Assembly (NCBI GenBank): GCA_035967665.1 | Contig: JAYWLB010000107.1 | Location: forward strand, 62,001-126,000 | Length of the DNA: 64,000 nucleotides | Origin: Arctic95D-9 sp035967665 | GTDB taxonomy: Bacteria; Verrucomicrobiota; Verrucomicrobiia; Verrucomicrobiales; DEV007 | Direction of reading: 5' to 3' | In this document: piece after piece, positions 45,895-55,727 of the stretch | Layout of the letters: each line of letters opens with the position of its first letter | Position numbering within the stretch: position 1 is the first letter of the stretch | The notes under the pieces: model-generated | What the model was told of the DNA's origin: nothing | Databases searched by the model: none | Seen by the model: only the letters and a program-made list of their open reading frames with translations | Made by a program: the position numbers and the translations under genes

Positions 45895-46866
45895 TCAGAT
45901 CCATTTCTTTTTCCTGAAAAACAACATCAGGCAGGTGACAATAATTGCCATGACCCCGAGAAGAACAAAGTAGGCACCTCTCCACCCGAGTTCCGGAATG
46001 TATACAAAATTCATTCCGTAAAGCCCCGCTAAAAACCCGAGGGGAATAAAAACCGCACTGACGATCGTGAGAACTTTCATGATCTCATTCAATCGGTGCG
46101 AGGACATCGACAGGTATCCTTCGATAAGATCTGAACACATTTCGTAATAGAGCAAAGCGAGACTGTTGCAGCGCTCCTGCTGCTCGTAGAGATCATTCAA
46201 ATGGTGCTTCAATTCATCTGCGAAACTGAGCTCGGGTTCGTGACGCATCTGATTGATGAGCAGTTCATGATAAAGGAGAACGCGACGAAGGCGCTTCAAG
46301 TCGCTTTTATGAATGGTCAACTCAGCGAGGATCTCGTTCCCTACCGAAGAATCGAGAACCCCTTCCTCGAGGGCATCGAGACGCGGCTCGAGCTTGAAAA
46401 GAATATCGCGGTAGTCCTCAATGAGGAGCCTGACGAGACGCACCATCGCGCTTTCGCTCCCCGCACGAAAAACTGAGGGATCCCTTTCGATCTCAGCCCT
46501 GAATTCGTCGACGCATACGATATCGCCCGAGGCACGGGTGACGAGGAATCCATCCCCCAGAAAAATGGCGAGCTGCTCGGCTTTGAAATTAATATCAACG
46601 GCCCCGGCGGAGAGTGCTTTGAAGATCAGAAGAGTGGTGTTCCCGAAATGCTCAAACTTGGGAGGGTGCCGATCTCTTTTTGCGTCCTGCAGGCCGAGAG
46701 GATGGAGATTGAACTCCTCTTCAAGAAATGCTTCCGCCTCGTCGCTTACCGCACCTGAAATGTGCAGCCACAAAGTGCTCCCGGGATTTTCCCGCCACTC
46801 AGAAAGCAAAGATTGATCGCCCTCTGCGAGCGCTTCTGTTGTCGAATTCCAAAGGTAACATTTCAT
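45895..46866 (-). CDS. corA: CorA-family magnesium/cobalt transporter
   Basis: A 323-residue protein from the ATG at 46866, which has GGGAG seven bases ahead; the ATG at 46890 lacks one. The N-terminal cytosolic funnel contains LHPLGLQDAKRDRHPPKFEH. The long helix is followed by TM1 (IVSAVFIPLGFLAGLYGMNF) ending in the GMN motif and TM2 (YFVLLGVMAIIVTCLMLFF). CorA makes pentameric Mg or Co channels in the inner membrane; ZntB-type zinc members share this layout. It diverges from mgtE, so two unrelated Mg transporters share one intergenic region. Confidence 0.92.
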   Translation of the reverse strand: MKCYLWNSTTEALAEGDQSLLSEWRENPGSTLWLHISGAVSDEAEAFLEEEFNLHPLGLQDAKRDRHPPKFEHFGNTTLLIFKALSAGAVDINFKAEQLAIFLGDGFLVTRASGDIVCVDEFRAEIERDPSVFRAGSESAMVRLVRLLIEDYRDILFKLEPRLDALEEGVLDSSVGNEILAELTIHKSDLKRLRRVLLYHELLINQMRHEPELSFADELKHHLNDLYEQQERCNSLALLYYEMCSDLIEGYLSMSSHRLNEIMKVLTIVSAVFIPLGFLAGLYGMNFVYIPELGWRGAYFVLLGVMAIIVTCLMLFFRKKKWI

Positions 46867-46941
46867 AAGCTGACTCCCGCGCCATTCCATTCAATCGGGG
46901 GACTGCTCTATCATTCACATTTTACGCCGCTTTGCGACTGT

Positions 46942-46974
46942 GAAAGCAGGTCATCGTTCGCCGCCCCTGCTTTC
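46942..46974. promoter_or_regulatory. 9-bp inverted repeat between corA and mgtE
   Basis: GAAAGCAGG (46942-46950) and CCTGCTTTC (46966-46974) are perfect arms around 15 bases, in the middle of the divergent corA/mgtE gap. No T-run follows on either strand. It may be a shared operator or an RNA leader stem. The known M-box magnesium riboswitch consensus is not seen. Confidence 0.45.
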
Positions 46975-47096
46975 TCAGGTTCGCTCCGGAAATGACGCGG
47001 AAGGGTCAAAATTACCCGATCTGTCGATGAAAAGTAGCAAAGAGCGGGGATTCAGTGTATCGGCTGAAAGGCAATTTAACTCAATTTTTTGACCTC

Positions 47097-48479
47097 ATGG
47101 CTGAAGTTTCCCTCCCCGCTCCCGAATCCGATCGCCTCTGGACCGATTTAAGTGATCGCATTGAAGCGTCGGACGCGGCCGGTGCTGCTGAAATCCTCGC
47201 AAGCCTCAGTGTCGAGGAACAGAAACTCGCGCTGGCCCACCTTTCCGGAGAAGAGCAGGCCATCCTCATGGAGTCACTTTTGCCGAGCGAGGCAGCTGAC
47301 ATCCTGGAAAACCTGCCCGAAGCTCAGGCCGCGGATATTCTCGAGGACCTCCCCTCCGAAGCAGCGGCTGACATTTTCGAGGAAATGTCAGGATCAACCG
47401 GTGCTGATCTACTTAGGGAAATGCAGAGCGACGACTCGGCCGCCGTCCTCGCGGAGATGGACGATCCGGACAGGGCGGACAGGCTCCGGGAGCGTTCAGA
47501 GTACCCGTGGGATACCGCAGGCGGCCTGATGCGCGCGTCTTTCGCCTCTTTTTACGAAACCGCAACGGTTGGAGACGTCCTCAGGGAACTAGGCGAAAAT
47601 GCAGAGCACTACGCAGACATGGACGTGCAATACGTCTACGTGACATCACCCCAAGGCGAACTCAGGGGCGTGCTCCGCCTCCGCGACCTCGTCCTTTCGA
47701 AGCGAGCGAATCCGGTCACCTCGGTGATGATCGCAAATCCGGTCCGGGTGAAGGTAGCCGATGATTTCGAATCACTCCGCAGCACATTCGAAGAGAAAGG
47801 TTATATCGGCCTTCCCGTCGTTGAAGATTCAGAAAAGCTGGTCGGTGTCATTACCCGTCAGGAGGTGCGTGAAGCCACCGCGGAGCACCAGACGGAAGAT
47901 TACCTGCATTCATCCGGTATTCTCGGCGGTGAAGAACTGCGCAGTATGCCGCTGATCAACCGCTGCGGACGAAGGCTGGCCTGGCTCGGACCTAACATTG
48001 TTTTAAACATTGTCGCGGCCAGTGTCATCGCCATGTATGAGGACACCCTCCAGGCGGTCATCGCTCTCGCAGTCTTTCTCCCTATCGTCTCTGACATGAG
48101 CGGTTGCTCGGGCAATCAGGCGGTGGCCGTCAGTATCCGCGAACTGACACTGGGTTTGATCCGTCCGAACGAGTTCCGTCGAATCTTCTGGAAAGAGGGC
48201 CTCCTCGGGATATTCAACGGCCTCGTCCTCGGACTTATCCTAGGCACCATCGCCGGTGTCTGGAAGGGGAACGTCTGGCTCGGACTCGTCGTGGGGGGAG
48301 CGCTCTTTCTGAATACGATTGTCTCGGTTCTCCTCGGCGGGTGCGTTCCACTGGTCCTGAAACGCCTCAAGGTGGACCCCGCTTTGGCTGCCGGTCCTAT
48401 CCTGACCACCTGCACCGATATGTTCGGATTTTTCCTCGTCCTGAACCTCGCCTCAATAGCGATGTCAAAGCTGGTCTAG
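47097..48479 (+). CDS. mgtE: MgtE magnesium transporter
   Basis: The ATG at 47097 gives 460 residues; a GTG at 47055 would add 14. The MgtE N domain (about 15-130) is rich in ADILE/ADIFEEM helical repeats. The two CBS domains (about 135-260) act as the Mg gate (PVVEDSEKLVGVITRQEVRE). Five membrane segments follow, with the pore-lining SDMSGCSGNQAVAVSIREL. This is the usual length and order. Dimeric Mg channel at the inner membrane, closed by cytosolic Mg through the N and CBS domains. Divergent from corA. Confidence 0.93.
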   Translation: MAEVSLPAPESDRLWTDLSDRIEASDAAGAAEILASLSVEEQKLALAHLSGEEQAILMESLLPSEAADILENLPEAQAADILEDLPSEAAADIFEEMSGSTGADLLREMQSDDSAAVLAEMDDPDRADRLRERSEYPWDTAGGLMRASFASFYETATVGDVLRELGENAEHYADMDVQYVYVTSPQGELRGVLRLRDLVLSKRANPVTSVMIANPVRVKVADDFESLRSTFEEKGYIGLPVVEDSEKLVGVITRQEVREATAEHQTEDYLHSSGILGGEELRSMPLINRCGRRLAWLGPNIVLNIVAASVIAMYEDTLQAVIALAVFLPIVSDMSGCSGNQAVAVSIRELTLGLIRPNEFRRIFWKEGLLGIFNGLVLGLILGTIAGVWKGNVWLGLVVGGALFLNTIVSVLLGGCVPLVLKRLKVDPALAAGPILTTCTDMFGFFLVLNLASIAMSKLV

Positions 48480-48546
48480 TTCCGGAGGCCTACATCAGCC
48501 ACCCCGGATCATTGCAGAGTGACCGGGTTGGTTCTATTTTGGAGGC

Positions 48547-50220
48547 TTGAAACTCCGGCTCACTATTCCCCTCGCCGCCACTCTGGCTCTTTCCGTTTTC
48601 GCTCAATCGGGACTCGGCGCACCCCTCGTCAATGTCAGGGACTTCGGAGCCAAAGGTGATGCGGAGACCGACGACACCGAAGCGATCCGAAGAGCCCTCT
48701 CCGCGTCCTCACGCGTCCACTTTCCCTCCGGGGTTTACCTGATCTCTGACGGAATTGAACTTCCTGAAAACGCCTCAATCTCCGGCGATGGTTCTCCCTC
48801 CCTCGGCGTTTTTCCCCGGGGAGGCGATGACAAACGCTGCTTCGCGCCCGGCAAACGAAAGGACTTACCCGGCAGCACGCTTCTCTTCCGGGGCACAGGC
48901 ACACAGAGATCTCTCACGGGGCGAAGCGACCTTTTCTCATCACTTCGCTATGCGATCAAAACGGCACCGATTTACCCCTATCACGTGGAAGGTCTCTCCA
49001 TCGCGGTCGACCTCGATGTTTACGACGCCGGGGGAAAACTAACCACTCCCGAAAACGACAATCGTTCAGACTTCGACGTCGGGCTTCTCGTTGATGATTC
49101 CGCTGCGGGAACGGTCCGCGATGTCGCGGTCTTCGGTTTCTGGAAAAAGGCGGGACTCGCCATTGTCTCTCGCGGCCAGGGGGACAATCCCGACTACAAC
49201 ACCTTCTGGAACAGCTCGTTTATGGGCGAGCACGGCGTCGCCTTGCTGGGCCAGGAGGATGCCAAAAGCCCGGGCCTTTCAGGAACGCAGTTTTACGGCT
49301 GTAGAATTTTCGCGAATGACCATCATTTTCGCGGAGCGGGCCAATGGGGAACGGCGGCCCTGTATATCGACGGCGACACCAGCGGAAGACGCGCCGACCT
49401 GAACGGTCACTACTTCTTTGGCGGCGGCATCCGCACCTATAATAACACTGCAGTGAAGCTGGATCATGCCTCGAACATTTCCTTCCACGGGGTGGTTTTC
49501 GAAGTGCCCTCCTTTGACGGAAAGAATAACGAAGGAGCCGGGCAATCAGGAAAGGTGGTGGGTACCGCCAACACACGAGACGTCCATTTTTTCGGCTGCC
49601 GCATGCACGAACTCGGGATCGACGAACTGGGAAAAACGATGAGCGATGGCTCCCTCGTCGTTTCTCCGGATCCCTTTCGCGGAATATCCGCGCACGAAGA
49701 CGGCAGTGTTGTCAGGCTCCTGCCATCACACAAAAGAGGCCCCGGAATACAATTCACCGAGGACGGTTCCTCCGCCAACCACGGCTGGTCCATTCGACTG
49801 GAGGATGACGGAGAACTCGTTTTCCGCCATGAAAACCAACTTCAGGCAACCCTCTCCCGCGACGGATTACTCCAAACCAAATCCATCGAATCCAAATTGC
49901 TCACTTCTTCTGCACTCTCGGTCGGAAACACACTTTCAGCAGAGATCAATGATGGCACCGCTGAAGTGCGCGGGTCACGACTCATCCTCAAAAGCAGCAA
50001 ACCGGCGAACCTGAACCGACTGAGAGAAGGCACCGAAGGGCAGATCCTGATTCTCGAAAAAGCGGCGGACTCCGCTCCCGTTTCCATTCCGGGAGACAAC
50101 AAAGGCAACCTTTCTCTAACACGTGCCTATTCCTTCTCTCGTCGCGGATCAAGAATCACCCTGATGAAAAGCGGTGAACAATGGGTGGAGATCGCGAGAA
50201 CTCCGACTCCGCTGAAATGA
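48547..50220 (+). CDS. secreted pectate-lyase-like beta-helix protein
   Basis: A 557-residue protein starting at TTG, with GGAGG only one base ahead. The signal (LTIPLAATLALSVFAQSGLG) leads into VNVRDFGAKGDAETDDTEAI, the pectate lyase superfamily (glycosyl hydrolase 28-like) N-terminal block. A right-handed beta-helix follows (SRVHFPSGVYLISDGIELPE, GVALLGQEDAKSPG, FHGVVFEVPSFDGK). The C-terminal 120 residues are a different beta domain. It may be a polysaccharide lyase or a tail-spike-like binder; no catalytic residues can be picked. Convergent or divergent neighbours are absent; it follows mgtE by 67 bases on the same strand. Confidence 0.78.
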   Translation: MKLRLTIPLAATLALSVFAQSGLGAPLVNVRDFGAKGDAETDDTEAIRRALSASSRVHFPSGVYLISDGIELPENASISGDGSPSLGVFPRGGDDKRCFAPGKRKDLPGSTLLFRGTGTQRSLTGRSDLFSSLRYAIKTAPIYPYHVEGLSIAVDLDVYDAGGKLTTPENDNRSDFDVGLLVDDSAAGTVRDVAVFGFWKKAGLAIVSRGQGDNPDYNTFWNSSFMGEHGVALLGQEDAKSPGLSGTQFYGCRIFANDHHFRGAGQWGTAALYIDGDTSGRRADLNGHYFFGGGIRTYNNTAVKLDHASNISFHGVVFEVPSFDGKNNEGAGQSGKVVGTANTRDVHFFGCRMHELGIDELGKTMSDGSLVVSPDPFRGISAHEDGSVVRLLPSHKRGPGIQFTEDGSSANHGWSIRLEDDGELVFRHENQLQATLSRDGLLQTKSIESKLLTSSALSVGNTLSAEINDGTAEVRGSRLILKSSKPANLNRLREGTEGQILILEKAADSAPVSIPGDNKGNLSLTRAYSFSRRGSRITLMKSGEQWVEIARTPTPLK

Positions 50221-50321
50221 CACCCCTGATCGGACAAGCGGGAAATGTTCGAAACAAGAAATGAAATGAGTTCGCCACGAAATGCGGTGCTTTTCAATCA
50301 GGAAGAGACGAGAAGTATGGA

Positions 50322-52202
50322 ATGAGCGAGGCAACCATCCCCATGGCTCCCGAAATTCGGGACCGGAAACAGGAAATGATCGCTGCTCTCGCCATTGTTG
50401 CGATCTCGACTCACCTTATCCTGCGATATGCTGTCGAAGCCGGGCAACCTTTTGCACAGATCCCGCTCTGGATCACCTTTCTACTGGGCGGAGTGCCCCT
50501 CGTCTACGATCTGGTCAAAAAAGCTTTCCGTCGCGAATTCGGATCTGATCTTCTCGCGGGCATCTCGATTGTGACTTCACTGATCCTCGGAGAATACCTC
50601 GCCGGAACCCTCGTCATCCTGATGCTGTCCGGCGGTGAAGCGCTTGAAGCCTATGCGATACGCGGAGCCTCTTCAGTTCTCCGGGCCCTTGCCAACCGGA
50701 TGCCTACACTCGCCCACCGTCAGTCGGCGAACGGGAGCGAAATCGAAGATGTCGAAGTCAATGAGATCGCGGTCGGTGACTCGATTTTGATCTACCCCCA
50801 CGAGATCTGCCCGGTGGACGGTATCGTGGTCGAGGGTCATAGCGTCATGGATGAATCCTACCTGACCGGGGAGCCCTACATGGTTTCAAAATCACCTGGA
50901 ACGGCGGTTATCTCCGGAGCTCTCAATGGCGAATCAGCGCTCACGATTCGTGCCGAAAAACGCGCTGTTGATTCCCGCTACGCCAAGATCATGGAGGTGA
51001 TGAAAACATCCGAGCAGCAACGCCCCCGCATGCGCAGACTGGGTGATAAACTCGGCGCGATCTACACACCGGTCGCTCTCGCACTCGCGGCAATCGCATG
51101 GCTCGTAAGTGGCGATCCGATTCGATTTCTCTCAGTCCTCGTGATTGCAACGCCCTGCCCGTTGCTTATCGGAATTCCAGTCACAATCATCGGTTCGATC
51201 TCTCTCGCGGCGAAGCGTGCCATCATCGTTCGCGATCCCGCGATTCTCGAGGCTATCGACACGTGCAGAGAAGTGATCTTCGACAAAACCGGAACACTCA
51301 CTTACGGGAGACCCGAGCTGGTCGATCAATTCGTATCCCCCGACTTTGATAAAGACACCGTGCTTTCTCTCACCACCAGCGCGGAACAGTATTCAAAGCA
51401 TCCCCTCTCCGAAGCCATCCAATCGGCGGCAAAGAAAAATGGCAATACGATTCACGAAGTGGAGAAGATCAGTGAAAATCCCGGCGAAGGACTTACCGCG
51501 ACGGTGATGGGAAAAGTGGTGAAAATCACGGGGCGTAAAAAGCTCCGGGACAATCCGCACCTTTACGAACAGCTCCCCGCCTCCGAGGTCGGCCACCTCG
51601 AATGCGTCGTTTTGATCGATGGTGAGTATGCCGCCACCTACCGGTTCCGCGACGTCCCCCGCGAGGACAGCGCCCTATTCGTTGACCACCTTGCGAAACG
51701 GCACGGAATTGAAAATGTGATGCTTCTGTCAGGGGACCGCGACACTGAAGCCCAATATCTCGCTGAGCTCGTCGGAATCAAAGACGTCGAGGGAGATAAA
51801 AGCCCCGAGGAAAAGCTCGCGATTGTCCGCGAAAAAACAGCGGCAAGAAACACCATTTATGTCGGCGACGGAATCAACGATGCGCCGGCCTTGATGGCCG
51901 CAACCGTCGGAATCGCCTTCGGCAAAGGGAGCGACGTAACCGCTGAAGCTGCCGGGGCGGTGATCATGGACAGCTCCCTGAGAAAGCTCGACGAACTCCT
52001 CCACATCGGAAAACGGATGCGTCGCATTGCCCTCCAGAGCGCCGTCGGCGGGATGGCACTCAGCATTGTCGGAATGCTCTTCGCCGCGGCGGGATACCTC
52101 AGTCCGGTTTCCGGGGCAATCCTGCAGGAAGTGATCGACGTCCTCGCAGTGCTCAATGCCCTGCGGGCGGCACTGCCCCCGAAGGCACTAACTGACTACT
52201 AG
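50322..52202 (+). CDS. P1B-type heavy-metal ATPase without N-terminal HMA domain
   Basis: A 626-residue P-type ATPase. The actuator loop has ESYLTGEPYMVSKSPGT. The ion site in helix 4 reads VIATPCPLLIGIP (Thr277-Pro-Cys279-Pro280), not the CPC of copper pumps; TPC and SPC types are linked to Co, Ni, Fe or Zn, so the metal is not certain. IFDKTGTLTYGRPE has the phosphorylated Asp321. YSKHPLSEAI is the HP motif, YVGDGINDAPALMAA the hinge. Six or so membrane segments are visible. No metal-binding N-terminal domain. Shares 4 bases with the convergent GlgX-type gene. Confidence 0.93.
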   Translation: MSEATIPMAPEIRDRKQEMIAALAIVAISTHLILRYAVEAGQPFAQIPLWITFLLGGVPLVYDLVKKAFRREFGSDLLAGISIVTSLILGEYLAGTLVILMLSGGEALEAYAIRGASSVLRALANRMPTLAHRQSANGSEIEDVEVNEIAVGDSILIYPHEICPVDGIVVEGHSVMDESYLTGEPYMVSKSPGTAVISGALNGESALTIRAEKRAVDSRYAKIMEVMKTSEQQRPRMRRLGDKLGAIYTPVALALAAIAWLVSGDPIRFLSVLVIATPCPLLIGIPVTIIGSISLAAKRAIIVRDPAILEAIDTCREVIFDKTGTLTYGRPELVDQFVSPDFDKDTVLSLTTSAEQYSKHPLSEAIQSAAKKNGNTIHEVEKISENPGEGLTATVMGKVVKITGRKKLRDNPHLYEQLPASEVGHLECVVLIDGEYAATYRFRDVPREDSALFVDHLAKRHGIENVMLLSGDRDTEAQYLAELVGIKDVEGDKSPEEKLAIVREKTAARNTIYVGDGINDAPALMAATVGIAFGKGSDVTAEAAGAVIMDSSLRKLDELLHIGKRMRRIALQSAVGGMALSIVGMLFAAAGYLSPVSGAILQEVIDVLAVLNALRAALPPKALTDY

Positions 52203-54292
52203 TCACCCTTCCGCCTCCGAACGAGAACGACGACAGATCGATCCTGAACCCGAAAGATCCTGCTCACTAATGGCTTTGCCTGAGCCGCCGGAACGATGTC
52301 ACCGGGACTTTCAATCGAAGTGTCGACTGTGGTAACCCATTCCTCCGGATCACCTTCCGCGACATGAAAAGGAACCGCCTTCTCTCCGGCATTGATCATG
52401 ACATAGAGATCGTCATCGTTCTCCGCTGCGCCCGCCAAATACCAGGCAATCTGCTGAGATTCATCCGACAAATCGGGAGCTCCCGATGCCCCATACCAAT
52501 GAATATCCTCTCTCCAGAACCGTGACCGCGAGATCGTGGGATGCGTCTTCCGAAAGGAGATCATTTCGCGGAAGAAGCGGAAGACATCCCCGTTCTCCTC
52601 GAGCTGACGCCAATCGAGCCAGCTCGTTTCATTATTTTGATTGTAGGGATTGCTGTTTCCGCCCTGGGAATTCAAGAACTCGTCTCCCATGCGAAACATC
52701 GGGGTGCCATTCGACAACATGAGAAGACAAAAGAAATTCTTTGCCTGCTTCCTCCTCAGTTTCACGACCTCACCGGGAACATTGAGATCCCCTTCCCAGC
52801 CACAATTCCAGCTCGCATCAGGAGCCCCGTCCAGGTTCCCGTGACCATTCGCCCAGTTATTCTTTTCGTTGTAGGCAGTGAGATCATAAAGAGTGAATCC
52901 ATCATGTGAGGAAAAGTAATTAACACTCTGAAAGGGATGGAACGAGTACTCCCGCTCGTCGGAAAAATAGTCAGAACTCCCATACAACCTTGTCATGAGA
53001 TCCCCGACAAGCCCCCGATCCCCCCTGACGAAACGCTGCAGCGTATCCCGATAGGCTGAGTTCCATTGTCGCCAAAGCGTCCCCGGAAAGCGATGCCCCA
53101 ACTGACTGTATCCGGAAGCATCCCACGGTTCCGCTATGAGTCGAAGATCGGCGAGTTCAGGATGAGAGGCGAGCTCTCCGAAAATAGGGGCTTCGTCAGG
53201 ACTGACAGAGCCATCAGGATTCCTTGAAAACACAGAGGCAAGATCAAAACGAAAACCGTCAACTCCGGCATCCACCGCCCAGTAACGGATGCTGTCGATT
53301 ATTAGCTGACGAACAGCCCGGTTTCGAGTGTGAATCGTGTTGCCCGTTCCGGAAAAATTCGCGTAGGGGCGCGCTCCGTTTCCCGACAGCATATAATAGG
53401 TCGAATTGTCGATCCCTTTCAGGCTGAAGACCGGTCCGTTTTCATCACCCTCTGCAGTGTGATTGTAGACAACGTCGAGAATGACTTCAATTCCCGCGTC
53501 GTGAAGCGCCGCCACCATCTCGCAGAATTCCTCGTGTTGCCGACACGACTCCGGGCGGGATGAGTAACCATGATGAGGAGCAAAAAAGCTCACCGGCATA
53601 TACCCCCAGTAATCTTCGCTGCCGGGATCAAACTGAAACACCGGCATCAGCTCGACTGCTGTGATGCCAAGTTCAAGCAGATACGGGATCTTCTCAACCA
53701 AACCGGAAAAGGTTCCCTGAAGAGAGGACTCCACCCCGGAGTTTCGATTCCGGGTAAACCCGCCTACGTGCAACTCGTAAATAATCAGCTCCCGCTCATT
53801 TAACCGCTTTCCCCGCCGCAGCCTGGCATTCCCCTCTCGCTCACAGTCGTCGGGCAGCACTGCCAAGGGAGCACACCCCAGCGTCGATCCGGGTCTTCTC
53901 GCGGCTTCCCTGTCATAGGAATCCGGAAAAAATATCGAGGTGGCGTACGGATCCAAAAGGAGTTTTTCCGGATCGAATGCGTGCCGGTTATATCCCACTC
54001 CGGGCTCGGGGCCGGCGATGCGATACGCGTAATACTCCGCACCGGAAAGCTCCGCGTCAGAAAATCTGCAATGCCAGATCGGCCCCGATTTGTTGAGGCC
54101 AACTTCAAAGTCGTAGCGATAAACCGGCTCAAAAAGATCATGATCCTGGAAGAACAACAGCTCCACGGCATAGGCGTGCTTCGAATAAATCGCAAAATTG
54201 AATCCCTCCCCATCCCTTGAAACCCCCAGCGGGAACGCGGAACCTTCCCGCAATAGCCGTTGGGCTCTATTTGTGTTGAAAGGAATGCTCAT
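52199..54292 (-). CDS. glgX: glycogen debranching enzyme (isoamylase type)
   Basis: The ATG at 54292 gives 697 residues; a GTG six codons earlier is possible. An N-terminal starch-binding-like domain (FPLGVSRDGEGFNFAIYSKH) is followed by the GH13 barrel: IEVILDVVYNHTAEGDENG, VDGFRFDLASVFS (nucleophile Asp), LRLIAEPWDASGYSQLGHRF (acid Glu) and FSSHDGFTLYDLTAYNEKNN. The length matches GlgX/TreX, which cut alpha-1,6 branches in limit dextrin. It ends in a beta-sandwich domain. Cytosolic. Convergent with the P1B ATPase and overlapping it by 4 bases. Confidence 0.92.
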   Translation of the reverse strand: MSIPFNTNRAQRLLREGSAFPLGVSRDGEGFNFAIYSKHAYAVELLFFQDHDLFEPVYRYDFEVGLNKSGPIWHCRFSDAELSGAEYYAYRIAGPEPGVGYNRHAFDPEKLLLDPYATSIFFPDSYDREAARRPGSTLGCAPLAVLPDDCEREGNARLRRGKRLNERELIIYELHVGGFTRNRNSGVESSLQGTFSGLVEKIPYLLELGITAVELMPVFQFDPGSEDYWGYMPVSFFAPHHGYSSRPESCRQHEEFCEMVAALHDAGIEVILDVVYNHTAEGDENGPVFSLKGIDNSTYYMLSGNGARPYANFSGTGNTIHTRNRAVRQLIIDSIRYWAVDAGVDGFRFDLASVFSRNPDGSVSPDEAPIFGELASHPELADLRLIAEPWDASGYSQLGHRFPGTLWRQWNSAYRDTLQRFVRGDRGLVGDLMTRLYGSSDYFSDEREYSFHPFQSVNYFSSHDGFTLYDLTAYNEKNNWANGHGNLDGAPDASWNCGWEGDLNVPGEVVKLRRKQAKNFFCLLMLSNGTPMFRMGDEFLNSQGGNSNPYNQNNETSWLDWRQLEENGDVFRFFREMISFRKTHPTISRSRFWREDIHWYGASGAPDLSDESQQIAWYLAGAAENDDDLYVMINAGEKAVPFHVAEGDPEEWVTTVDTSIESPGDIVPAAQAKPLVSRIFRVQDRSVVVLVRRRKGD

Positions 54293-54608
54293 GAAAATTC
54301 CCGGCGACACCGCGAGAACAAAGTCCTCGCAAATTATGCCACTCGATCATGCAATGGAAGTCCCCTTTCAGCGCCCTCAAACAAAAAGGACAACATAGGA
54401 TCGGATGAGACCACTGAATGCTGAGTCTATCACCCTGAATATGAACGGAGGATGAGTAAGCCTGCATCAGACTGGCTCCGGTCTTCTACCTGAAGTCAGC
54501 AGTATCGCGTATTCATCTGTCACCACGGTCTCGAAACCGATCAATTTCTGCGCAGTGAATCACAAGACCGGCGGGGAACCACTGGGAGACTTCCGATAGA
54601 ATTTTACT
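54293..54608. other. non-coding gap between divergent genes
   Basis: About 316 bases between the divergent glgX and cytidylate-kinase-like genes. No open frame with normal codon use is seen. A perfect 8-bp repeat pair CCGGTCTT (54478-54485) and AAGACCGG (54564-54571) with 78 bases between may be chance. It should hold both promoters, but none is clear. Confidence 0.5.
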
Positions 54609-55343
54609 ATGCAAAAGAGAGACTTCTTACTTGATCGCATGGAGTATTTTCTACGAACTCGACTTTCAGAAGAAACTTACTCAAGAGACAAACGGGTGCG
54701 CCCCTCCCTCACGATATCCCGGGAATGTGGCTCGGGAACAGAAGAGATTGGAAGCGCCCTTGTCGAACACCTGAGCGAGGTCGATGATTCGACCGAACTT
54801 GGCTGGGCCCTCTTCAATCAGGGGATGATTGGCAAAATCATCGAAGATCACAACCTCTCCCAGTCGGTTGCGCCTTTCCTCACAGAGAAAACCAAATTCC
54901 CCGTCACCGAAGCTCTCGAGCAGGTTCTCAATCTGCACCCTTCGGAGTGGACGCTCTTTAACTACTCAGCCGATACGATTCGAAACCTCTGCCGGATGGG
55001 CAACGCGATCATCGTCGGGAGAGCGGGTAACTTCGTCACCGCCGACCTCCCGTATACCTTCCATGTTCGCCTCGTTGGATCTCCCCGGAAACGGATCGCG
55101 CACACAGCCGCGCGCCACAAAATCTCAATTGAGCGCGCGACCGCAGTCGTTGAAGAAACTGACAAGTGCCGGACAAAATTCGTAAAACGCTATGCAAAGG
55201 CAAACGTCGACTCCCCCATCTCATACCACCTCATACTCAATACCGATGACCTCGCGCCCGAAACCGCCGCTAGAATCATTGGAGATTCTCTTCTCGAATG
55301 GACACATCAGAAAGAAAGTCAGATCAAAGAAGCAGCCCACTGA
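54609..55343 (+). CDS. cytidylate-kinase-like P-loop protein
   Basis: A 244-residue protein. A Cmk-like core (about 35-235) starts with RPSLTISRECGSGTEEIGSA, where the canonical GxxGxGK loop is changed (GSGTEEIG, no Lys). NLCRMGNAIIVGRAGNFVTADL, FHVRLVGSPRKRIAHTAARH and ISIERATAVVEETDKCRTKF are the LID and mononucleotide blocks of the cytidylate-kinase-like family. Such family members often sit in stress or universal-stress-protein loci and are not the essential Cmk. Substrate unknown. Stop lies 18 bases from the stop of the convergent small gene. Confidence 0.8.
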   Translation: MQKRDFLLDRMEYFLRTRLSEETYSRDKRVRPSLTISRECGSGTEEIGSALVEHLSEVDDSTELGWALFNQGMIGKIIEDHNLSQSVAPFLTEKTKFPVTEALEQVLNLHPSEWTLFNYSADTIRNLCRMGNAIIVGRAGNFVTADLPYTFHVRLVGSPRKRIAHTAARHKISIERATAVVEETDKCRTKFVKRYAKANVDSPISYHLILNTDDLAPETAARIIGDSLLEWTHQKESQIKEAAH

Positions 55344-55361
55344 AGCAGACGCGGCAATCCA

Positions 55362-55727
55362 CTACGCGGCGATCGCAGTTGCGAGTCCACCTTTTATCAA
55401 AGGCTCCCCCTCAAACATCTCCTCCGGCAGCACTATCGTGAATGACGTTGGCAAAACCTCACCGCCCACGGTCAATTTATGAAGCCACCAGAAGACGGGC
55501 ATGGGCAGGGAATATTTCTCCGACCCTACTTTCAACCGACAGGCATGGTGCCTCGAGGCGTATTCGATCTGAGGATGATACTCCGGACGAATTATTTTCC
55601 GCAACGCGAGACAGACGGCATTGGCCGTGGTGCTGTCCGCCATCCCCGAATCAAAGCGGTCATACATTTCATCAATCTCCTCCTGATTGACATCGAGCCG
55701 AACAAGTTTGAGTTGTCGATTTCTCAC
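55362..55727 (-). CDS. small hypothetical protein coupled to AraC/PocR gene
   Basis: A 121-residue protein not recognised. Its ATG overlaps the stop of the PocR/AraC gene by ATGA, which supports translation. The first half is helical (NQEEIDEMYDRFDSGMAD, NAVCLALRKIIRPEYHPQ) and the second half more beta-like (VFWWLHKLTVGGEVLPTS). No signal or membrane helix. It may be controlled with, or act on, the regulator. Confidence 0.65.
   Translation of the reverse strand: MRNRQLKLVRLDVNQEEIDEMYDRFDSGMADSTTANAVCLALRKIIRPEYHPQIEYASRHHACRLKVGSEKYSLPMPVFWWLHKLTVGGEVLPTSFTIVLPEEMFEGEPLIKGGLATAIAA

Noticed and set aside
46867..47096. M-box magnesium riboswitch before mgtE
   Set aside because: Looked for because of the Mg transporter; the consensus core is not visible, only the 9-bp repeat.
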